Shown here piece after piece: positions 61,380 to 64,000 of a stretch of DNA of 64,000 nucleotides. The DNA comes from Laterigemmans sp052161645 (GTDB lineage: Bacteria > Planctomycetota > Planctomycetia > Pirellulales > Pirellulaceae). The notes beneath the pieces were generated by a model. That model worked only from the letters and a program-made list of their open reading frames with translations. It did no database searches and had not been told where the DNA came from. The position numbers were made by a program, and so were the translations under genes. Positions within the stretch are counted from its first letter, which is position 1; every line of letters starts with the position of its first letter. The stretch lies in assembly GCA_052161645.1 (NCBI GenBank), contig CP197414.1. One strand, 5' to 3'.

Positions 61380-63125
61380 TTACCGACTGGCTTTCGCGGC
61401 AGCTTCTTTGCGGGCAAACGATACCATGCCGATCACCAGCAGCACGACCAGGGCGGCGAGGGCTGTTTTACCCAACTCAAACCCATATAGTTTTTTCTCA
61501 TACAAACCCCACACCGACGCGGCCGAGGCGATTGAGGTGGCGGTAATCATCAGCGTATTCCAGACCACGCGTTTGATCCCCCGCGGCATGGCTTTGCCGA
61601 GTACTTGTTCGGAGTTCATTAGCAACAGGAATGAGAGATAAGCGATCGGAAGCATGGCGCCGCCAATCACGGACGTTGGGGTCGCCAGCGCCGGGGCGGC
61701 CGCACCCCAAACAAACGGTCCCAGCACGCCGACGGCCGGCAACAGCGAGCCGATGCGGTGCATGGGGCCATCGGGCGATGCGCCGATCATTTCGCAAAAG
61801 GCAAAGCCGTTGATGATCATCAAGATTATGATTGTTGAGAGTGCCATCCCCAGCACGCCGATGCCGAAGACTTTTTGCGCGATTTGCGAACCGACCAAAG
61901 GTGCCAGCGTGGTCGCCAGCGAGAGGTTGTCCCGTTCCACCAGCATGGCCGCCATCCGCCGATCGGCTTCGGGAAGCTCAGCGTGCAGGGCAGCTCGTTC
62001 GCTGTCGCTCAGCTCGCTGATCGGTGTTTGATACTCGGTTTCTTTGGATGGTGGGGCGGCAGCCAATCTTTGGTCAAGAATCTTGCGATAGTCTTTGACT
62101 TCTTTAGTTCCCAGTTGCTCCGCTTCGAGCATAGCGAAGACATCTTTGGGTTGACCATGAAACTGGCTGCTAGCGGCGATCACAACGCAGCCGGTTGCCA
62201 GCACAAAGGGAAAAATGAGGCCAATCGCCAGATCGAAAATAGCCAAGCCGCGGTGCGGTTTGCCCCAGCGTTTTCGCAGCATCGAATAGGGCAGCAAAAA
62301 AGTCATGTTGATCCCCACCGCGGTGGCAAAGGCGGTGATGATCTTATCTTTCTGCGTGGAAGCGATCTTGTCGGACCACCACGTAGACATCTCGCCGGTG
62401 GCGGCGATGTCTTCGCGGAGCGATTCGGCAGGTTCGAAGAGGGCGCGGGGATCGGGGATAAAGCCGGCAAAAATTTCGCCCCAGGGGAGCACGCCAGCGT
62501 TGGTCATGGCCGCCACGACGCCGAAAAAGCTGAGCACGACGACGCCCACCATGGCTTTGAGGATCCATTCAAAAATGCGGATCCCGCGGCTGCCCGAGTT
62601 GTAGAACCAGACCACGATCAGAGCGGCCACTAGCAGGCTGCCAGCGGCTAGCACTTTGCCAGTTGGCGTGGCGCTCGCGGGCAACAGGTTTTGTTGAATG
62701 GCGGCGGTTCCCAAAGCAAATTGCGGCAACGACCAGACCACGTTGGCCATCATCGTAGCAATTAGCCAACCCCAAGCGAGCGCGGGGCTGACGTGGTTGC
62801 GAACGGCATCGAATGGTTTTTCGCCAGTTGACAAAGTGACGTAGCTGATCGCCGCCAGCATGACCACACCGAGGCTGATCGCCACCGGCTGAAGCCACAT
62901 TAACTGATAGCCCATGATCACGCCCAAGTAGAGCGCACCTGCCAGCGAACCTCCTCCCAAGGTGATCGCGCCTTGTAGCCAACCGGGGCCGCTGAGTCGA
63001 GTGTAGGTCGCCAAGCGAACGGGCAGTCCACGGTTTTCAACCGACTTGAGCAAAGCCGTTTGTCGGTCGAGTGCTGCATCACCCGCGGGGGAACTGTCCG
63101 CCATGTTGTCGCTGGAATCCGCCAT
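61380..63125 (-). CDS. NRAMP-related transporter with altered metal-site motifs
   Basis: The 581-residue protein has about eleven hydrophobic segments and the overall NRAMP pattern beginning YTRLSGPGWLQGA. The TM1 metal-binding motif DPGN is replaced by GGGS (TLGGGSLAGALYL), and the TM6 MPH motif by MTF (VGINMTFLLPYSML). An unusual polar insertion of about 75 residues lies between the middle helices (about 325-400). The substrate is therefore probably not a transition metal of the classical type; magnesium or a non-metal substrate is possible. ATG 63125 with AAGGTG upstream was preferred over GTG 63134. The gene follows trxB by 12 bases, so they may be co-transcribed. Confidence 0.72.
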   Translation of the reverse strand: MADSSDNMADSSPAGDAALDRQTALLKSVENRGLPVRLATYTRLSGPGWLQGAITLGGGSLAGALYLGVIMGYQLMWLQPVAISLGVVMLAAISYVTLSTGEKPFDAVRNHVSPALAWGWLIATMMANVVWSLPQFALGTAAIQQNLLPASATPTGKVLAAGSLLVAALIVVWFYNSGSRGIRIFEWILKAMVGVVVLSFFGVVAAMTNAGVLPWGEIFAGFIPDPRALFEPAESLREDIAATGEMSTWWSDKIASTQKDKIITAFATAVGINMTFLLPYSMLRKRWGKPHRGLAIFDLAIGLIFPFVLATGCVVIAASSQFHGQPKDVFAMLEAEQLGTKEVKDYRKILDQRLAAAPPSKETEYQTPISELSDSERAALHAELPEADRRMAAMLVERDNLSLATTLAPLVGSQIAQKVFGIGVLGMALSTIIILMIINGFAFCEMIGASPDGPMHRIGSLLPAVGVLGPFVWGAAAPALATPTSVIGGAMLPIAYLSFLLLMNSEQVLGKAMPRGIKRVVWNTLMITATSIASAASVWGLYEKKLYGFELGKTALAALVVLLVIGMVSFARKEAAAKASR

Positions 63126-63137
63126 CAAAATCACCTT

Positions 63138-64000
63138 TTACAGCATGTCGTGTTCGGCCAAGTATCGCTCAGCATCGAGCGCGGCCATGCAGCCGGTCCC
63201 TGCCGAAGTAATTGCTTGACGATAATAATCGTCCGAGACGTCGCCTGCCGAGAATACACCCTCCACAGTGGTGTAAGTTCGCTGGGGCGTCGTCCACTCA
63301 ATGTAACCTAATTCATTGCGTTTGATTTCGGGGCCGAGAAAAGAGGTGTTGGGCGTGTGGCCGATCGCCAAAAACAAGCCGCCGATTTCAATCTCTGTTT
63401 TCGTCTGCTGTTTGTTGTTGAGCAGACGCAAACCGGTGACTCCGCCGGTCTCTGTCCCCAGCACTTCGTCGACTTCATGGTTCCACAGCGGTTCGATATT
63501 GGGAATCCGCGTTACGCGTTCTTGCATGATCTTGGAGGCCCGCAGCACATCGCGGCGAACGACTAAGTAAACTTTGCTGGCGAATTTCGACAAGTAACTG
63601 GCCTCTTCGACGGCGCTGTCTCCGCCGCCGACGACCGCCAGCGGTTTGTTGCGGAACCGTGGCAGCGCACCATCGCAGACCGCACAGGCGCTGACGCCGC
63701 GGTTTTTGTAAGCTTCCTCACTGGGCAGCCCCAAGTAATTAGCGCGTGCTCCGGTGGCGACAATCATCGTGTGGCAGCGGAAGGAGCCGTTGTCGGCGGT
63801 GTGCACCGTCATCGGACGCTCGCCCAATTCGGTGCGAACCACGTCGTCGGTGATCACGCGGGTGCCGAAATTACGCGCTTGTTGGCGCATCAGGTTCATC
63901 AGCTCGGGGCCGGTCACCGCGTGCGCTTCTTCCTCGACCGGGGGCAGCAAATATTCTTGCTCTTTGTCGATCGCCGAATCGATAAACTGCTTGAGTTTTC
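63138..64000 (-). CDS. trxB: Thioredoxin reductase, partial (N-terminus beyond window)
   Basis: The frame is open to the window edge, so the FAD-binding N-terminus lies outside. Visible parts are GPELMNLMRQQARNFG, the motif TMIVATGARANYLGLP, the redox-active disulfide CAVCDGALPRFRNKP, and the NADPH motif VVGGGDSAVEEASYL. The C-terminal FAD segment is GVFSAGDVSDDYYRQAITSAGTG. Before GPELM there is an extra stretch (LKQFIDSAIDKEQEYLLPPV) where most TrxB proteins have the compact VENFPGF region, a feature I recall from other planctomycete TrxB. The enzyme reduces thioredoxin with NADPH. About 50-70 residues are missing. Confidence 0.9.
   Translation of the reverse strand, partial: KLKQFIDSAIDKEQEYLLPPVEEEAHAVTGPELMNLMRQQARNFGTRVITDDVVRTELGERPMTVHTADNGSFRCHTMIVATGARANYLGLPSEEAYKNRGVSACAVCDGALPRFRNKPLAVVGGGDSAVEEASYLSKFASKVYLVVRRDVLRASKIMQERVTRIPNIEPLWNHEVDEVLGTETGGVTGLRLLNNKQQTKTEIEIGGLFLAIGHTPNTSFLGPEIKRNELGYIEWTTPQRTYTTVEGVFSAGDVSDDYYRQAITSAGTGCMAALDAERYLAEHDML

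Overview
The window comes from a planctomycete, most likely of the Pirellulales/Pirellulaceae type. The evidence is the gene content: three pairs of a 'Planctomycete cytochrome C' (PSCyt1-DUF1549-DUF1553) gene with a DUF1501 gene, a DUF1559 type IV pilin-like protein followed by a small lipoprotein, a very large ThuA/discoidin/sorbosone-dehydrogenase-like/heme protein, a predicted outer-membrane barrel, and dispersed short palindromic repeats. No rRNA or tRNA genes, prophage, IS element or CRISPR array were recognised.

Positions 1-5223 are a decayed central-carbon island. It holds remnants of a VIT/CCC1 metal transporter, GAPDH, phosphoglycerate kinase, a glucosidase-like enzyme, a small membrane protein with an in-frame stop, and one open frame that fuses pieces of class I fructose-bisphosphate aldolase, D-lactate-type dehydrogenase and a P-type ATPase. 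A sucrose-phosphatase-like gene and pfkB look intact. This looks like a former glycolysis/fermentation cassette being lost by internal deletions, nonsense mutations and frameshifts.

Positions 5362-8750 carry a creatininase-family amidohydrolase, an MFS transporter and a Tat-exported protein as a tight unit. Positions 8863-26027 hold secreted planctomycete degradation-type genes: DUF1501, PSCyt1 and an Ntn-hydrolase/glutamine-amidotransferase-like fusion on the minus strand, then PSCyt1, DUF1501, a YpdA-like flavoprotein and the giant ThuA/heme protein on the plus strand.

Positions 26164-37450 are more housekeeping: topA, a membrane-anchored PpiD/SurA-like protein with long repeat linkers, a lipid-type set (ketoacyl synthase, desaturase, GNAT protein), an NAD-dependent epimerase and a SpoU/TrmH RNA methyltransferase. 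Positions 37674-45598 encode a secretin-less pilus N-domain protein, an outer-membrane barrel and the third PSCyt1-DUF1501 pair.

Two compact systems stand out. At 46468-48859 two DUF1538 membrane proteins, an atypical PII protein and a CBS-pair protein are translationally coupled, suggesting a regulated transporter. At 54108-58736 a protein with two cyclic-nucleotide-binding-like domains and four [4Fe-4S] sites, a His-rich membrane protein and a ten-heme cytochrome c form a plausible trans-membrane electron-transfer complex. It lies directly downstream of a DacZ-like diadenylate cyclase. Between this and the closing minus-strand run (gluQ, asnS, NRAMP-like gene, partial trxB) lies an array of 29/30-bp repeats in both orientations.
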